A DNA stretch of 23,474 bases from Chitinophagaceae bacterium (GTDB lineage: Bacteria; Bacteroidota; Bacteroidia; Chitinophagales; Chitinophagaceae): the NCBI GenBank assembly GCA_947452875.1, contig CANGEZ010000007.1, positions 1-23,474 on the forward strand, written 5' to 3'. A program made the position numbers and the translations under genes. The notes under the pieces were generated by a model. It was not told where the DNA came from, ran no database searches, and worked only from the letters and a program-made list of their open reading frames with translations. The number at the start of each line of letters is the position of its first letter. Position 1 is the stretch's first letter. Shown here piece by piece: positions 1-8,068 of the stretch.

Positions 1-1515
1 GATAAAAATGATGTCATTTGGGTTTCACATCCTTATCATGGTGTTTATAAGATTCATGAAAACAATAAGGGTGAATTCAGTTCGAAATTATATACTAACA
101 AGGATGGGCTTCCTTTTACATTAAACAATCAGGTTTATAAAATCAAAAATCAATTGGTTGTTGCTACTGAAAAAGGTATTTACACATACAACCCCGAAAA
201 AGACAGCTTCGAGCCTTCAGATTATTACAAAAAAATCCTTGGTGAGCAAAGTATCAGATATCTCAAAGATGATAGTGAAGGTAACATTTGGTTCATTCAC
301 GAAAAAAACCTTGGGGTAATAGACCTCACAGGTAAAGAACCGACTGTTACTTATCTGCCTGAGTTGAGTAATAAAATGCTTAGTGGTTTCGAATTTATTT
401 ACCCAGTTAATGCTGAAAATATCTTTTTAGGTGGCGAATCCGGATTCTATCATATCAATTACGATAAGTACAAACAAAACAAATCGAATTTGATCGTTAG
501 AATAAGAAACGTCAAAATTGTAAACCAAAAAGACAGCACTTTATTTGGAGGTTATTTTTCCGCTATAAATCAACCGCAATTACAAGAGAAATCTGCAATC
601 CCTTCTATTAATTATCAATGGAAAAATATTCATTTTGAATTTACGGTGCCTTTATTCGGACAAGAGACGAATATCGTTTATAGTTATAAGCTTAAAGGAT
701 TTGATAAAGAATGGTCTGAGTGGAGTAATAAAACAGAAAAAGATTACACCAACCTCCCACCCGGCAGCTATACTTTTGAAATCAAAGCAAAAAATAATTT
801 AGGAAACGAGTCTGCACCTGCTGTTTATAGTTTTAAAATTTCTCCACCCTGGTACAGAAACAATTGGTCATATACATTATACTTGTTATTAGCCATGGTA
901 GGTATATATTATTTATATGCATGGCAAAGAAAAAAGTTCTTTTTACAACAAGAGAAATATGAAGAAGAACAAAAAAGACTACACTACCTCCACCAATTAG
1001 AGATCAATAAAGCAGAAACTGAATTGGTTTCATTAAGAAATGAAAAATTGCAAAGTGAAATAGACTTTAAGAATTCCGAGCTGGCAACCAACGCTATGCA
1101 CCTGGTACAAAAAGGAGAATTATTGGCCAAAATCAAAACCGAGCTCAATCATATCATGAAAGCTATTGGCAATGAAAAAACGGCAACTGAGTTAAAGAAG
1201 ATGATCAAGGTTTTGGGTGAAGATGAAAAAATGGATAAGGATTGGGAACACTTTGCCCAACACTTTGATAAAGTTCATAGCGACTTTATGGTTGTATTAA
1301 AAGAGAAACACAATAACATCACACCCAATGAATTAAAGTTATGTACTTATTTACGTATGAATTTATCTACAAAAGAAATTGCTCAATTGATGAATATCTC
1401 TGTAAGAGGAATTGAAATCAGTCGTTACAGGTTGAGGAAAAAACTGGGTATCGCAACAGAAATAAGTTTATTCGATTATCTCATTAACTTAAGTAGCAAA
1501 TCGAATCAATCATGA
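1..1515 (+). CDS. Membrane-bound regulator with beta-propeller/Y_Y_Y sensor region and LuxR-type HTH (5' end cut off)
   Basis: The frame is open from base 1, so the gene starts upstream of the window; 504 residues are visible. The first ~120 residues contain WVSHPYHGVYKI-like and GIYTYNPE segments that look like the end of a two-component-regulator-type (Reg_prop) beta-propeller. Next comes a Y_Y_Y beta-sandwich (about residues 180-280; YSYKLKGFDKEWSEW then NLPPGSYTFEIKAKNN), one membrane helix (about 288-308), and a long charged coiled coil (about 315-430). A C-terminal LuxR/GerE-type helix-turn-helix follows (about 438-490; TPNELKLCTYLRMNLSTKEIA, then RYRLRKKLG). No histidine kinase or receiver domain lies in the visible part. 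In this family the periplasmic propeller senses a ligand and the cytoplasmic HTH binds DNA; the ligand here is unknown. Its stop is two bases from the convergent serine hydrolase, with no terminator visible. Confidence 0.85.
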   Translation, partial: DKNDVIWVSHPYHGVYKIHENNKGEFSSKLYTNKDGLPFTLNNQVYKIKNQLVVATEKGIYTYNPEKDSFEPSDYYKKILGEQSIRYLKDDSEGNIWFIHEKNLGVIDLTGKEPTVTYLPELSNKMLSGFEFIYPVNAENIFLGGESGFYHINYDKYKQNKSNLIVRIRNVKIVNQKDSTLFGGYFSAINQPQLQEKSAIPSINYQWKNIHFEFTVPLFGQETNIVYSYKLKGFDKEWSEWSNKTEKDYTNLPPGSYTFEIKAKNNLGNESAPAVYSFKISPPWYRNNWSYTLYLLLAMVGIYYLYAWQRKKFFLQQEKYEEEQKRLHYLHQLEINKAETELVSLRNEKLQSEIDFKNSELATNAMHLVQKGELLAKIKTELNHIMKAIGNEKTATELKKMIKVLGEDEKMDKDWEHFAQHFDKVHSDFMVVLKEKHNNITPNELKLCTYLRMNLSTKEIAQLMNISVRGIEISRYRLRKKLGIATEISLFDYLINLSSKSNQS

Positions 1516-1517
1516 GT

Positions 1518-2543
1518 TTAAGATCTCGAACTCATTACCTCGTAAACCTTTTTTGAAATTTCAGCTGACACAGAAGGCAAGGATTTCATTTCTCTTCCTT
1601 TGGTCATTATGGTAATGATATAAGGTGTTTTTCCACAATAGACTACAGCCGCTTCGCTGAAGTTAGGTTCTGTATTTAAACCCCCTTCTCCAAATTTGTG
1701 AGAAACCATGCAATTAGAAGGCAATCCACTAATTAACCCCTCTTTAAAATCAGTTTTACTCAATAATGAGAGGCATTCTTCAGAATTTTTAAAACTTAAA
1801 TACGAGCCATTATAAAGCTCCTTTAAAAAAATAGAATAATCTGTTACATTCATTTTGTAATCAGACGAACTGTAATTTGGCTCCTTTAAGCCTATGTCTG
1901 TAAAAACTTTAGAAAAAACAGTTTTATCAATCAATGAGTTCAATAGCATAGTGGCATCATTATCAGAATACACAATCATGTATGTAATTAAATCACTAAT
2001 GGAATACTTGTTACCAAGCTTAATATGATTGGATTCGAAATTAATGACCCTATTTGATTTAGTTTTGCTAACATCCTTATACTCAATGATTTTATCTAAA
2101 AATCCGGGTTGTCTCTCATTCATTTTGTAAAGTGCCATTAACTCAGGCACTTTTAAAAGTGATCCAGGGCTGTATAATTCTGAAGGATTAATTGAAGTCC
2201 ATTGTGCTTGTGTAAACTCTCTAATATAAACTGAAGCCGAAATGATTTTACCATTGGCCTTGTTGTTATTGATGATTTGAGAGATTTGATTTTTGCAATC
2301 CGCTAATTCTGCTGATTCGCATTGAGGCTCAGCATATAACAAAGGATGAATGTACTGATACCCTTTAAGCCTGCTGATGTTTAAATTACAAAATGAAGGA
2401 TTAGCATGATTTATTGAATTGTCAACATCAGCGATTTCACCTTGGGTGTTGGATTTTAAATAGTTGAAACCTAATATTGAAACAAGTGAAGAAACTAAAA
2501 ATGTGAGGATTAGTAAATAAAAGGGAACCTTTTTGGTAAACAT
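1518..2543 (-). CDS. Class A beta-lactamase-like serine hydrolase, membrane-anchored or exported
   Basis: The 341-residue protein begins with a hydrophobic signal/anchor (about residues 6-28) with no clear cleavage or lipobox motif. The penicillin-recognising fold is indicated by three motifs in order and spacing: S128-L-L-K131 (nucleophile and base, in YSPGSLLKVP), S193-D-N195 (in VYSDNDATML), and K283-F-G285 (a KTG variant, in HKFGEGG). This resembles the beta-lactamase2 (PF13354) group of class A-like hydrolases. I do not see a convincing E166xxLN omega-loop motif, so true beta-lactamase activity is doubtful and a cell-wall or other amide/ester hydrolase is equally possible. The Cys pairs in the N-terminal 90 residues are unusual. 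It converges on the regulator with a two-base gap. The start is the first ATG before the hydrophobic segment. Confidence 0.75.
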   Translation of the reverse strand: MFTKKVPFYLLILTFLVSSLVSILGFNYLKSNTQGEIADVDNSINHANPSFCNLNISRLKGYQYIHPLLYAEPQCESAELADCKNQISQIINNNKANGKIISASVYIREFTQAQWTSINPSELYSPGSLLKVPELMALYKMNERQPGFLDKIIEYKDVSKTKSNRVINFESNHIKLGNKYSISDLITYMIVYSDNDATMLLNSLIDKTVFSKVFTDIGLKEPNYSSSDYKMNVTDYSIFLKELYNGSYLSFKNSEECLSLLSKTDFKEGLISGLPSNCMVSHKFGEGGLNTEPNFSEAAVVYCGKTPYIITIMTKGREMKSLPSVSAEISKKVYEVMSSRS

Positions 2544-2909
2544 AATTACTTTTTACTTTAAGAGTCCGCAAGTTAAACAAACGAAGCCTAACTAACGTTA
2601 ACGAATAGGTTTCTTTTGATTTTCTATCATTAAAAGTCAATAGTAAAAGACAAATTCAAACAAATTGATTTTTTACTCCCATTTCATTTAACATCAACCT
2701 TACATCTAGATACGCTTTTATGTATTTTGGTATTATTATTAGATATCTTTAAAATTACAAAGTGAATACCTCGCAAAACCAATGTTTTTTTCTTTTGTAA
2801 AGTTCGTTTTTTAACGTTATTGATTACATTTGTCAATTAAAAAATGTAATTCCTTTCATTTTTTGTTGAAACTTGAATGAATTCTTCTAAAAAAATAAAC
2901 GCTCTATTT
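2544..2909. other. Intergenic region between divergent serine hydrolase and nuclease genes
   Basis: This AT-rich stretch should hold the promoters for both neighbours. On the plus strand a TANNTTTG match lies at 2825-2832. No convincing matching element was found for the minus-strand gene. No RNA gene, repeat or hairpin stands out. Its last 33 bases (2877-2909) are an in-frame upstream extension of the nuclease ORF that I consider untranslated. Confidence 0.5.
2803..2832 (+). promoter_or_regulatory. Candidate Bacteroidota promoter for the nuclease gene
   Basis: TACATTTG at 2825-2832 fits the Bacteroidota -7 consensus TANNTTTG exactly. The upstream element at the expected distance is only TTCG (2803-2806, spacer 18), a one-base deviation from TTTG. 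Transcription would start near 2837-2840, leaving a leader of about 70 bases to the ATG at 2910. Confidence 0.5.
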
Positions 2910-4259
2910 ATGAAAAAACTCAACACCTTTTTATTAGCTTTTTTTTTGCTGACTGCACTTTCTTATACTTCATGTCAAAAAGCGAATTTACCTGTTGATA
3001 CCAACCCAACAGTTAATGTATCAAATAACATCACAAACAAATCTGTAACTAATTTTCCCGAAACATTTGAAGCGGGAACAAAAACGAGTTACACAACCGC
3101 CAATGTAACATTCACATCAGGATCTTGGAGTTTAAATGACGCTTTAATTGGTACTTCTTCAAGCGATAGAAAAAGTGGTACTAAAAGTGTGAGAATTCAA
3201 AATGTAGGAATTTTGTCTATGAATTTTGATATCAGCACTGGTGTTTCAGCAATTAGTTTCAACTATGCAAAGTATAGCACGGAAGCCAATAGTACTTTTG
3301 AACTTTGGGCATCCACGAATTCAGGAACAACTTGGATAAAAGTAGGATCTACATTAACGGCTTCAACTACTACATTAACCAAAGCTAGTTTTACAGCAAC
3401 ATATACTACAGCCGTAAGATTTCAAATTAGAAAAATATCCGGAGGCAGATTAAACATTGACGACTTCGATGTTCAAGATATTCCAACTGGGCCTACAAGA
3501 GATGATAATATGGGCATGGGTAACCCAAGTAATGCAACAACAAATACTACTTTGCCAAATAATTACTTGATGGTAAAATCTCAATATGCCATGTCATACA
3601 ACAGTTCCAAAGGCGAAGCCAATTGGGTGAGTTGGCATTTAAGTCCGGCCTGGAAAGGTGCCGCTGCTAGGTGCGATTGTTTTGCTGCCGACAATGCTTT
3701 ACCAACCGGATTTTACAAAGCACCTTCAACAAGTTATTCTTTAACAGGTTTCGACAGAGGCCATCTCTGTCCATCAGAAGACAGAGATTCAACAACAGCC
3801 GACAACACAGCTACTTTCTTAATGTCGAATATGATTCCTCAATCACCTAATCTGAATCGTGTTACTTGGGTGGCGCTGGAAAACTATTGCAGAACATTGA
3901 TGGACGCTGGAAATGAGCTTTACATCATTTCTGGTGGATATGGAAGCGGCGGTACCGGATCAAATGGTGGCGTTACAACAACTATCGCTTCAGGAAGCAT
4001 CACTGTTCCTGCAAGATGCTGGAAAGTAATTGTTGTATTACCTACCGGTATCAATGATGCATCAAGAGTGGCCAACACTACAAGAGTTATCGCTGTTGAT
4101 ATGCCTAATACACAAACAGTAAACAGTTTGCCATGGGGCTCCTATCGAGTATCTGTAGACGCACTTGAAACTATTTTAGGTTATGATTTTTTAAACAACG
4201 TTCCAGCAGCAATACAATCAGTTATTGAAGCAGTTGTTGATAATGGCCCTACTTCTTAA
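2910..4259 (+). CDS. Exported DNA/RNA non-specific endonuclease (NucA/NUC1, beta-beta-alpha metal fold), probable lipoprotein
   Basis: The 449-residue protein degrades DNA and RNA by family analogy. The start at 2910 is preferred over the in-frame ATG at 2877 because it places a typical lipoprotein signal at the N-terminus (MKKL, hydrophobic core, then SYTSC with C22 as the lipidated residue). Residues about 45-190 form a Thr/Ser-rich beta-sandwich, probably an adhesion or binding module. The catalytic domain covers about 205-440. The D282-R-G-H285 motif supplies the general-base histidine; N316 (in NLNRVTW) is the expected Mg ligand and E324 the following conserved acid. Six or more Cys suggest extracytoplasmic disulfides. 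A bidirectional terminator follows, and the converging next gene encodes a NuiA-type inhibitor, which fits this nuclease class. Uptake of extracellular nucleic acid as nutrient is the likely role (inference). Confidence 0.9.
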   Translation: MKKLNTFLLAFFLLTALSYTSCQKANLPVDTNPTVNVSNNITNKSVTNFPETFEAGTKTSYTTANVTFTSGSWSLNDALIGTSSSDRKSGTKSVRIQNVGILSMNFDISTGVSAISFNYAKYSTEANSTFELWASTNSGTTWIKVGSTLTASTTTLTKASFTATYTTAVRFQIRKISGGRLNIDDFDVQDIPTGPTRDDNMGMGNPSNATTNTTLPNNYLMVKSQYAMSYNSSKGEANWVSWHLSPAWKGAAARCDCFAADNALPTGFYKAPSTSYSLTGFDRGHLCPSEDRDSTTADNTATFLMSNMIPQSPNLNRVTWVALENYCRTLMDAGNELYIISGGYGSGGTGSNGGVTTTIASGSITVPARCWKVIVVLPTGINDASRVANTTRVIAVDMPNTQTVNSLPWGSYRVSVDALETILGYDFLNNVPAAIQSVIEAVVDNGPTS

Positions 4260-4280
4260 TAATTTAAACTCCAATAAATC

Positions 4281-4313
4281 AAAAGAGAGTCTTTATCGGA
4301 CTCTCTTTTTTTA
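4281..4313. terminator. Bidirectional intrinsic terminator between nuclease and inhibitor genes
   Basis: AGAGAGTC (4284-4291) pairs perfectly with GACTCTCT (4299-4306) around a 7-base loop. It is followed by a T run on the plus strand and by AAAA on the 5' side, which becomes T's on the minus strand. It can therefore end both converging transcripts. Confidence 0.85.
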
Positions 4314-4706
4314 TGTTTCAATTGAAATTGTTTTTAGTAAAGTAAATTTTCCATTTTTAAATTCCAGGACTATGAAAACGCCCACTTCTATTTTACCGCA
4401 TTTCAACACTAATGAAGACGTACATGCTTGAATGATGAATTGATACAGCTCCTTGTATTTTTTCGCGAATGATTGAGAAAGTTCGTCTTCAGAGGCTTCA
4501 AAATTGTTGATTATTCTATTGAAAAAATCAAGTGTTTCAATTCTTATAAGTTTTGAATGTGGTTCGTATCTTGATAAAATATTTTTCTCGATTTGGCTGA
4601 AATCCTTTTCATACAATTCTTCAATTGTGAATGGATATTCTGATTCACTGATAAAATACAAATCAGAAATCAATGTTGTTAATGGTGATTTTACATTCTC
4701 ATCCAT
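4311..4706 (-). CDS. Nuclease A inhibitor (NuiA) family protein
   Basis: The 131-residue protein has no signal peptide and should be cytoplasmic. I recognise the NuiA family (PF07924) from remembered similarity to Anabaena NuiA. The segment DLYFISESEYPF (residues 15-26) matches the LLFMSESEYPF region of NuiA, and the C-terminus ends in ...SIET like NuiA's ...VVET. Length (131 versus about 135) also agrees. In the Anabaena NucA-NuiA complex, the first Glu of SESE (Glu24) and the C-terminal Thr approach the active-site metal; E21 and T131 are the equivalents here. The gene lies tail to tail with a NucA-family nuclease, separated only by a shared terminator, which supports a toxin/immunity-like protective pairing. 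Divergence is considerable, so partner specificity is inferred. Confidence 0.8.
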   Translation of the reverse strand: MDENVKSPLTTLISDLYFISESEYPFTIEELYEKDFSQIEKNILSRYEPHSKLIRIETLDFFNRIINNFEASEDELSQSFAKKYKELYQFIIQACTSSLVLKCGKIEVGVFIVLEFKNGKFTLLKTISIET

Positions 4707-4790
4707 AAATAAGTTTACATTTTTTTCATTTACAAATTACATTAGAAATACCAATTGCTAATTAAATATTTATATAAGTTGATGTCAACA

Positions 4791-4821
4791 AAAAAGCCAT
4801 CTCTGTTGATGAGGTGGCTTT
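4791..4821 (-). terminator. Intrinsic terminator of the 92-residue protein gene
   Basis: A stem of AAAGCCA-T-CTC (4793-4803) pairs with GAG-G-TGGCTTT (4811-4821) with one T-G wobble and a 7-base loop. On the minus strand it is followed by a TTTTTT run; on the plus strand there is no T-tract. Confidence 0.8.
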
Positions 4822-4844
4822 AGAAAAAAAACGATTTGGTTTAA

Positions 4845-5123
4845 TTAACCTGTTATGCTTTTAATAATCGAAACAGGCTGATTCATTTCGATTACTTTAA
4901 TTTCAGAAAGTTGTTCTTCCATTTGAGCAAATAGTTGTTGTTGTAAACTAATATCCTTTATTCCAGCAATCATACATGCTTTTGAAAAATCAGTATGCAT
5001 TCCATACCCTTCCAACACATCACATAAACTATCGCCGTACTCTTTGAATTGCAAATATCTTTTCACAAAATAGTACTTGTGATTATCAATTATTTTAAAA
5101 TAAGTTTCGTAGCTGTACTTCAT
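4845..5123 (-). CDS. Small protein of unknown function (92 residues)
   Basis: I do not recognise this protein. It begins MKYSYETYFKII, is rich in Tyr, Lys and Phe in its first 40 residues and acidic later, and looks alpha-helical with no signal peptide or membrane segment. Two Cys (about residues 34 and 50) do not form a known motif. Reality as a gene is supported by an ATG start, protein-like composition and a good minus-strand terminator 24 bases after the stop. It is transcribed in the same direction as the inhibitor gene but lies upstream of it, with the terminator between, so it is probably its own unit. Confidence 0.6.
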   Translation of the reverse strand: MKYSYETYFKIIDNHKYYFVKRYLQFKEYGDSLCDVLEGYGMHTDFSKACMIAGIKDISLQQQLFAQMEEQLSEIKVIEMNQPVSIIKSITG

Positions 5124-5497
5124 AGTTTTCTAAGGTTTATGTAAATGATATAATTAAAGAAATCTGATTTTAAAATTCCGGAGGATTTGGGATTAATAGA
5201 GCGGCAAACTATTATCTAAAATTACTCATGAGTTTTCTTAAATGCAAGTAAAACCAATGATTATTTACAAGTAAATCATTTGCCTTCTCTTCAATTAACA
5301 TAACGATAAATGAGTTTTCATATTGTGTATGAACTGATGAAATACAACGAGTTATATTATTAATCAACCCGGCAAAAAAAATGTTTTTAAAAAAATAATA
5401 GACCAGTTACACAACTTTGGCACCATTTTAGTCGTTATAGTGTCCAATCTAATATCATTTAAAACCCAATTTTTAAAACCCCCAATTTTTTTTTATT
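5124..5497. other. Intergenic region upstream of the coiled-coil membrane protein
   Basis: A 374-base AT-rich stretch separates two divergent genes. It contains a sigma-54-like TTTGGCAC element (see 5416-5432) and homopolymer runs of A and T. No exact TANNTTTG promoter, terminator or RNA gene was found. Two short in-frame ORFs overlapping the next gene's start look spurious. Confidence 0.4.
5416..5432 (+). promoter_or_regulatory. Possible sigma-54-type promoter (weak)
   Basis: TTTGGCAC at 5416-5423 is a good -24 half site. Ten bases after its GG comes GT (5431-5432) where consensus has GC, so the -12 half is imperfect. It lies about 66 bases before the ATG at 5498. Only the -24 half is strong; it may be chance. 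Confidence 0.25.
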
Positions 5498-6475
5498 ATG
5501 AAAACAATCCAAACCAACGAAATTCCAATGGAAATCAAAGCAGAGAAAAAACACAACATGTCAGTTTATGTTGCTATGTCTCTCATTCTATTATGCTTAG
5601 GTATCATCTTTGCATACGACAAATCAAATTCAATTAAAACAATTGACAATCAAAAATTACAGATTGAAAAAGTAACTGCACAAAAAAGCGACTTACAAAC
5701 TAGTTTTGATGCTTCTCTTGTAAAGATTGAATCCATGAAAGCTACAGCAACTGAAATGAGTGTTCAACTCGAAGACAAGAATGCAGAAATCGAAAAAACT
5801 AAAACTGAAATCCGCAGTATTCTTAACAAAAAACATGTTACAGAATCTGAATTGGTAAAAGCTAAAACCATGATTGCTGGTCTTAACAACAAGATTGGCG
5901 ATATGGAAAAAACCATTGCTAAGTTAACCGAAGACAATAAAGTATTAGGTGAACAAAACACGGCGTTAACGACAGACAAAGAAAATCTTACTAAAGATTT
6001 AAATGCTACTGTTGCAGTTAAACAAGAATTAGAACAAAAAGTAGATGTGGCGTCAACTTTGAATGCTTCAAATATTTCTATCGTTCCGCTTAACATCAAA
6101 AAAAGTGGCAAAGAAAAATCAACTGTAACTGCAAAGAAAGTTGATAAAATGATGGTCAAATTTGATTTATCAAACAGAATCATAAAATCAGGTTCTACCG
6201 ATCTTTATGTATTGGTTATCGGCCCAGATGGCAAGCCAGTTAGTAGTGGAAATAATTTCTCAGGTGTTTTCAAAACAAGAGAAGATGGTGATAAATTTTT
6301 TACTGCTAAATTTCCTGTAGCCTTAGAAACTGCAAAATCAAAAAGCGTTAGTTTTTCATTCGTACCTGAAACAGAAAGTTTTGTACAGGGCGATTACAAA
6401 ATAGAAATTTATCAGAATGGCTTTTTAATTGGCCAAGGAATGAGTTCTCTTAAAAAAGGAGGATTGTTCAGCTAA
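5498..6475 (+). CDS. Membrane-anchored coiled-coil protein of unknown function
   Basis: The 325-residue protein has a short basic N-terminus and one membrane helix (about residues 22-40, VYVAMSLILLCLGIIF), then a long coiled coil (about 48-190) rich in Lys, Glu, Leu, Thr and Ala. A C-terminal beta-rich domain follows (about 195-320; VKFDLSNRIIKSGSTDLYVL, GPDGKPV, FVQGDYKIEIYQNGFLIGQG). With an N-in topology the coiled coil and beta domain would be periplasmic. The architecture recalls conserved hypothetical proteins of Bacteroidota, but I cannot assign a function. It stands alone: the upstream gene is divergent and a strong bidirectional terminator follows 25 bases after the stop. Confidence 0.8.
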   Translation: MKTIQTNEIPMEIKAEKKHNMSVYVAMSLILLCLGIIFAYDKSNSIKTIDNQKLQIEKVTAQKSDLQTSFDASLVKIESMKATATEMSVQLEDKNAEIEKTKTEIRSILNKKHVTESELVKAKTMIAGLNNKIGDMEKTIAKLTEDNKVLGEQNTALTTDKENLTKDLNATVAVKQELEQKVDVASTLNASNISIVPLNIKKSGKEKSTVTAKKVDKMMVKFDLSNRIIKSGSTDLYVLVIGPDGKPVSSGNNFSGVFKTREDGDKFFTAKFPVALETAKSKSVSFSFVPETESFVQGDYKIEIYQNGFLIGQGMSSLKKGGLFS

Positions 6476-6492
6476 TTAAAGGTTTATTGTTT

Positions 6493-6525
6493 AAAAAAAG
6501 AGGCGCTCATTGTAGCGCCTTTTTA
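6493..6525. terminator. Bidirectional intrinsic terminator
   Basis: AGGCGCT (6501-6507), loop CATTGT, AGCGCCT (6514-6520). A TTTT tail on the plus side and an AAAAAAA tract (6493-6499) on the other side let it serve both the coiled-coil gene and the converging hydrolase gene. Confidence 0.88.
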
Positions 6526-6547
6526 ATTTTCTGATCTTTTAAACATA

Positions 6548-7540
6548 CTATGGTTTGTATTCCAAACCAAGTTTGTTCTTTAAAAAACTAATAGTTTCAT
6601 TTTGAACTGTAACAATATCTTTAGACATAATCGGAGAACCTATTACATGATTCCCAGTATTGGGAACAGCCATTTCTGTTTTCATATTTTGAGGTGTTGA
6701 TAAAGCTCCAAACATTTTTTTCATCGCTTCTACCCTAACCACTTTATCTTGATGTTCCTCATCTTTAAAATAATACAACAAAAGAACAGGTTGTTTAACT
6801 GCTTCGAATGTTTCTTTTGTCATTGAAGTTTCCAGCATTTCTTCAAGATTAACAACGGCTTCCAAACGATAAGGCCTATTCCAGTAAGCGCTGTAAATCG
6901 GACGGGTATCTGCAGGATAATTTAATTTGCTGCCTTTCACCAATCTGGCTATTTGCAAACCCCAAGGATTATTTAATAAATAGGCATTAGGGTCATTGAT
7001 CTCAATATTAGGTGAGTACAAAATAATAGCAGCCACATCATTTGGGTAAGCTGCCGCTAATTGCAAAGCCTGTGTACCACCTGTACTTGTGCCCATTAGG
7101 ATTACTTTTTTCCCAATTTTTTTTCCAATAAACAAAGCTTCTTTCGCCGACTCCCAATAATTATCTGAAGTTAAATTTATCAGTTGATCTGTAGTATCGA
7201 TGCCGTGTTCAGCCAATCTCGACAAATAAAGATTGCAACCAAAATGAGCAGCAACATTTCTATGAACAGGATTTCCTTCTTCCTGCGAAGCAGAAAAACC
7301 ATGCAGATAAACAATCGCATATTCAGTCATGGCTTTTGTTGAATCATTGGCCCATACTATTCTGGCTTCATTGTTTTTCTTGAGATGATGCAACGATTCC
7401 TTTTTACTGATATAATTTTCAACATCATCAGGTATTGCAGGAATATCTTTATTATATTTTGGTGTGGAAGGATTCGGACCTGACAAATAAATAATTGTTA
7501 CTGTCAGTAAGCTGATCAGTATCCATTTTAATATCTTCAT
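6548..7540 (-). CDS. Alpha/beta hydrolase (esterase/lipase-like), exported or membrane-anchored
   Basis: The 330-residue protein has an N-terminal hydrophobic segment (about residues 4-20) that directs it to the inner membrane or periplasm. Core alpha/beta hydrolase features follow: an oxyanion-hole H80-G-F (in VYLHGFSAS), nucleophile Ser152 in the elbow GTSTGG, an acidic residue around D260 (YYFKDEEH), and a probable catalytic His298 in NTGNHVIGSP. No further domain is present. The substrate is unknown; carboxyl ester hydrolysis is the family expectation. The upstream coiled-coil gene ends 13 bases before this start, so the two probably form an operon ending at the shared terminator at 6493-6525. 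Confidence 0.85.
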   Translation of the reverse strand: MKILKWILISLLTVTIIYLSGPNPSTPKYNKDIPAIPDDVENYISKKESLHHLKKNNEARIVWANDSTKAMTEYAIVYLHGFSASQEEGNPVHRNVAAHFGCNLYLSRLAEHGIDTTDQLINLTSDNYWESAKEALFIGKKIGKKVILMGTSTGGTQALQLAAAYPNDVAAIILYSPNIEINDPNAYLLNNPWGLQIARLVKGSKLNYPADTRPIYSAYWNRPYRLEAVVNLEEMLETSMTKETFEAVKQPVLLLYYFKDEEHQDKVVRVEAMKKMFGALSTPQNMKTEMAVPNTGNHVIGSPIMSKDIVTVQNETISFLKNKLGLEYKP

Positions 7541-7553
7541 TTTTTGAAATTTA

Positions 7554-7961
7554 TTAAGCGACAGTTTGCTGTTGAAGCTGACCTTTAAGGCGTGATATGG
7601 TATTCTGAGATTCTATCAATTTCATTTTCAAATCGTAAATTTCAGGCTGTGAGGATTTGAATTCGGCTTCATTCATTTCATTGCTTTTCTGTAACAACAA
7701 AATATCTTCATCCATAGACTTAATAGCAGTTTGAGCTTCTTTTAGTTTTAATCCCAATTCATTTTCAACGGACTCTTTAAGATTAAACGCCAATGCATTT
7801 TCTTTACGTAAAGTCTCTTTCACCAATCTTTCACTTTCAAGTAACCCTTCAAGACTTTTTATTTTACGATACATTTTCTTTGCTCCAAAAGCGATGCACA
7901 TAAAAGCAGTGATAAATCCAAAAATAAAAACAGGCAGTACAGTAGTTAGAAATGCGTTCAA
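7554..7961 (-). CDS. Small membrane-anchored coiled-coil protein of unknown function
   Basis: The 135-residue protein has one N-terminal membrane helix (about residues 5-28, FLTTVLPVFIFGFITAFMCIAFG) followed by a basic stop-transfer (KKMYRKIK) and a coiled coil to the end (about 30-130), rich in Glu, Lys, Leu and Gln. By the positive-inside rule the coiled coil would be cytoplasmic. It is the first gene of a probable two-gene operon with the alpha/beta hydrolase. No known domain was recognised. Confidence 0.65.
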   Translation of the reverse strand: MNAFLTTVLPVFIFGFITAFMCIAFGAKKMYRKIKSLEGLLESERLVKETLRKENALAFNLKESVENELGLKLKEAQTAIKSMDEDILLLQKSNEMNEAEFKSSQPEIYDLKMKLIESQNTISRLKGQLQQQTVA

Positions 7962-8068
7962 TTGAATTAGTTTTACGCGAAATTATTTAATTTCAGACAG
8001 AATAAAATCTATTTTTTAAAATAACTTTCAACGCATTATAAACACTGCAAAATTATTAATATATCAAC

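Noticed and set aside
154..156. TTG at 154 as the start of the first gene
   Set aside because: The frame is open to base 1 and the upstream codons encode beta-propeller-like sequence that continues into the gene.
2877..2909. Upstream ATG for the nuclease at 2877
   Set aside because: The extra 11 residues (MNSSKKINALF) would precede and spoil a canonical lipoprotein signal that begins at the ATG at 2910.
4504..4761. Plus-strand ORF of 85 codons opposite the NuiA-like gene
   Set aside because: It is the antisense of a gene with clear family homology; its Phe/Ser/Ile-rich composition is typical of a shadow frame.
5764..6183. Minus-strand ORF of 139 codons inside the coiled-coil gene
   Set aside because: Antisense reading of a Lys/Glu-rich coiled coil, giving a Phe/Leu/Ser-rich product without a start context or domain.
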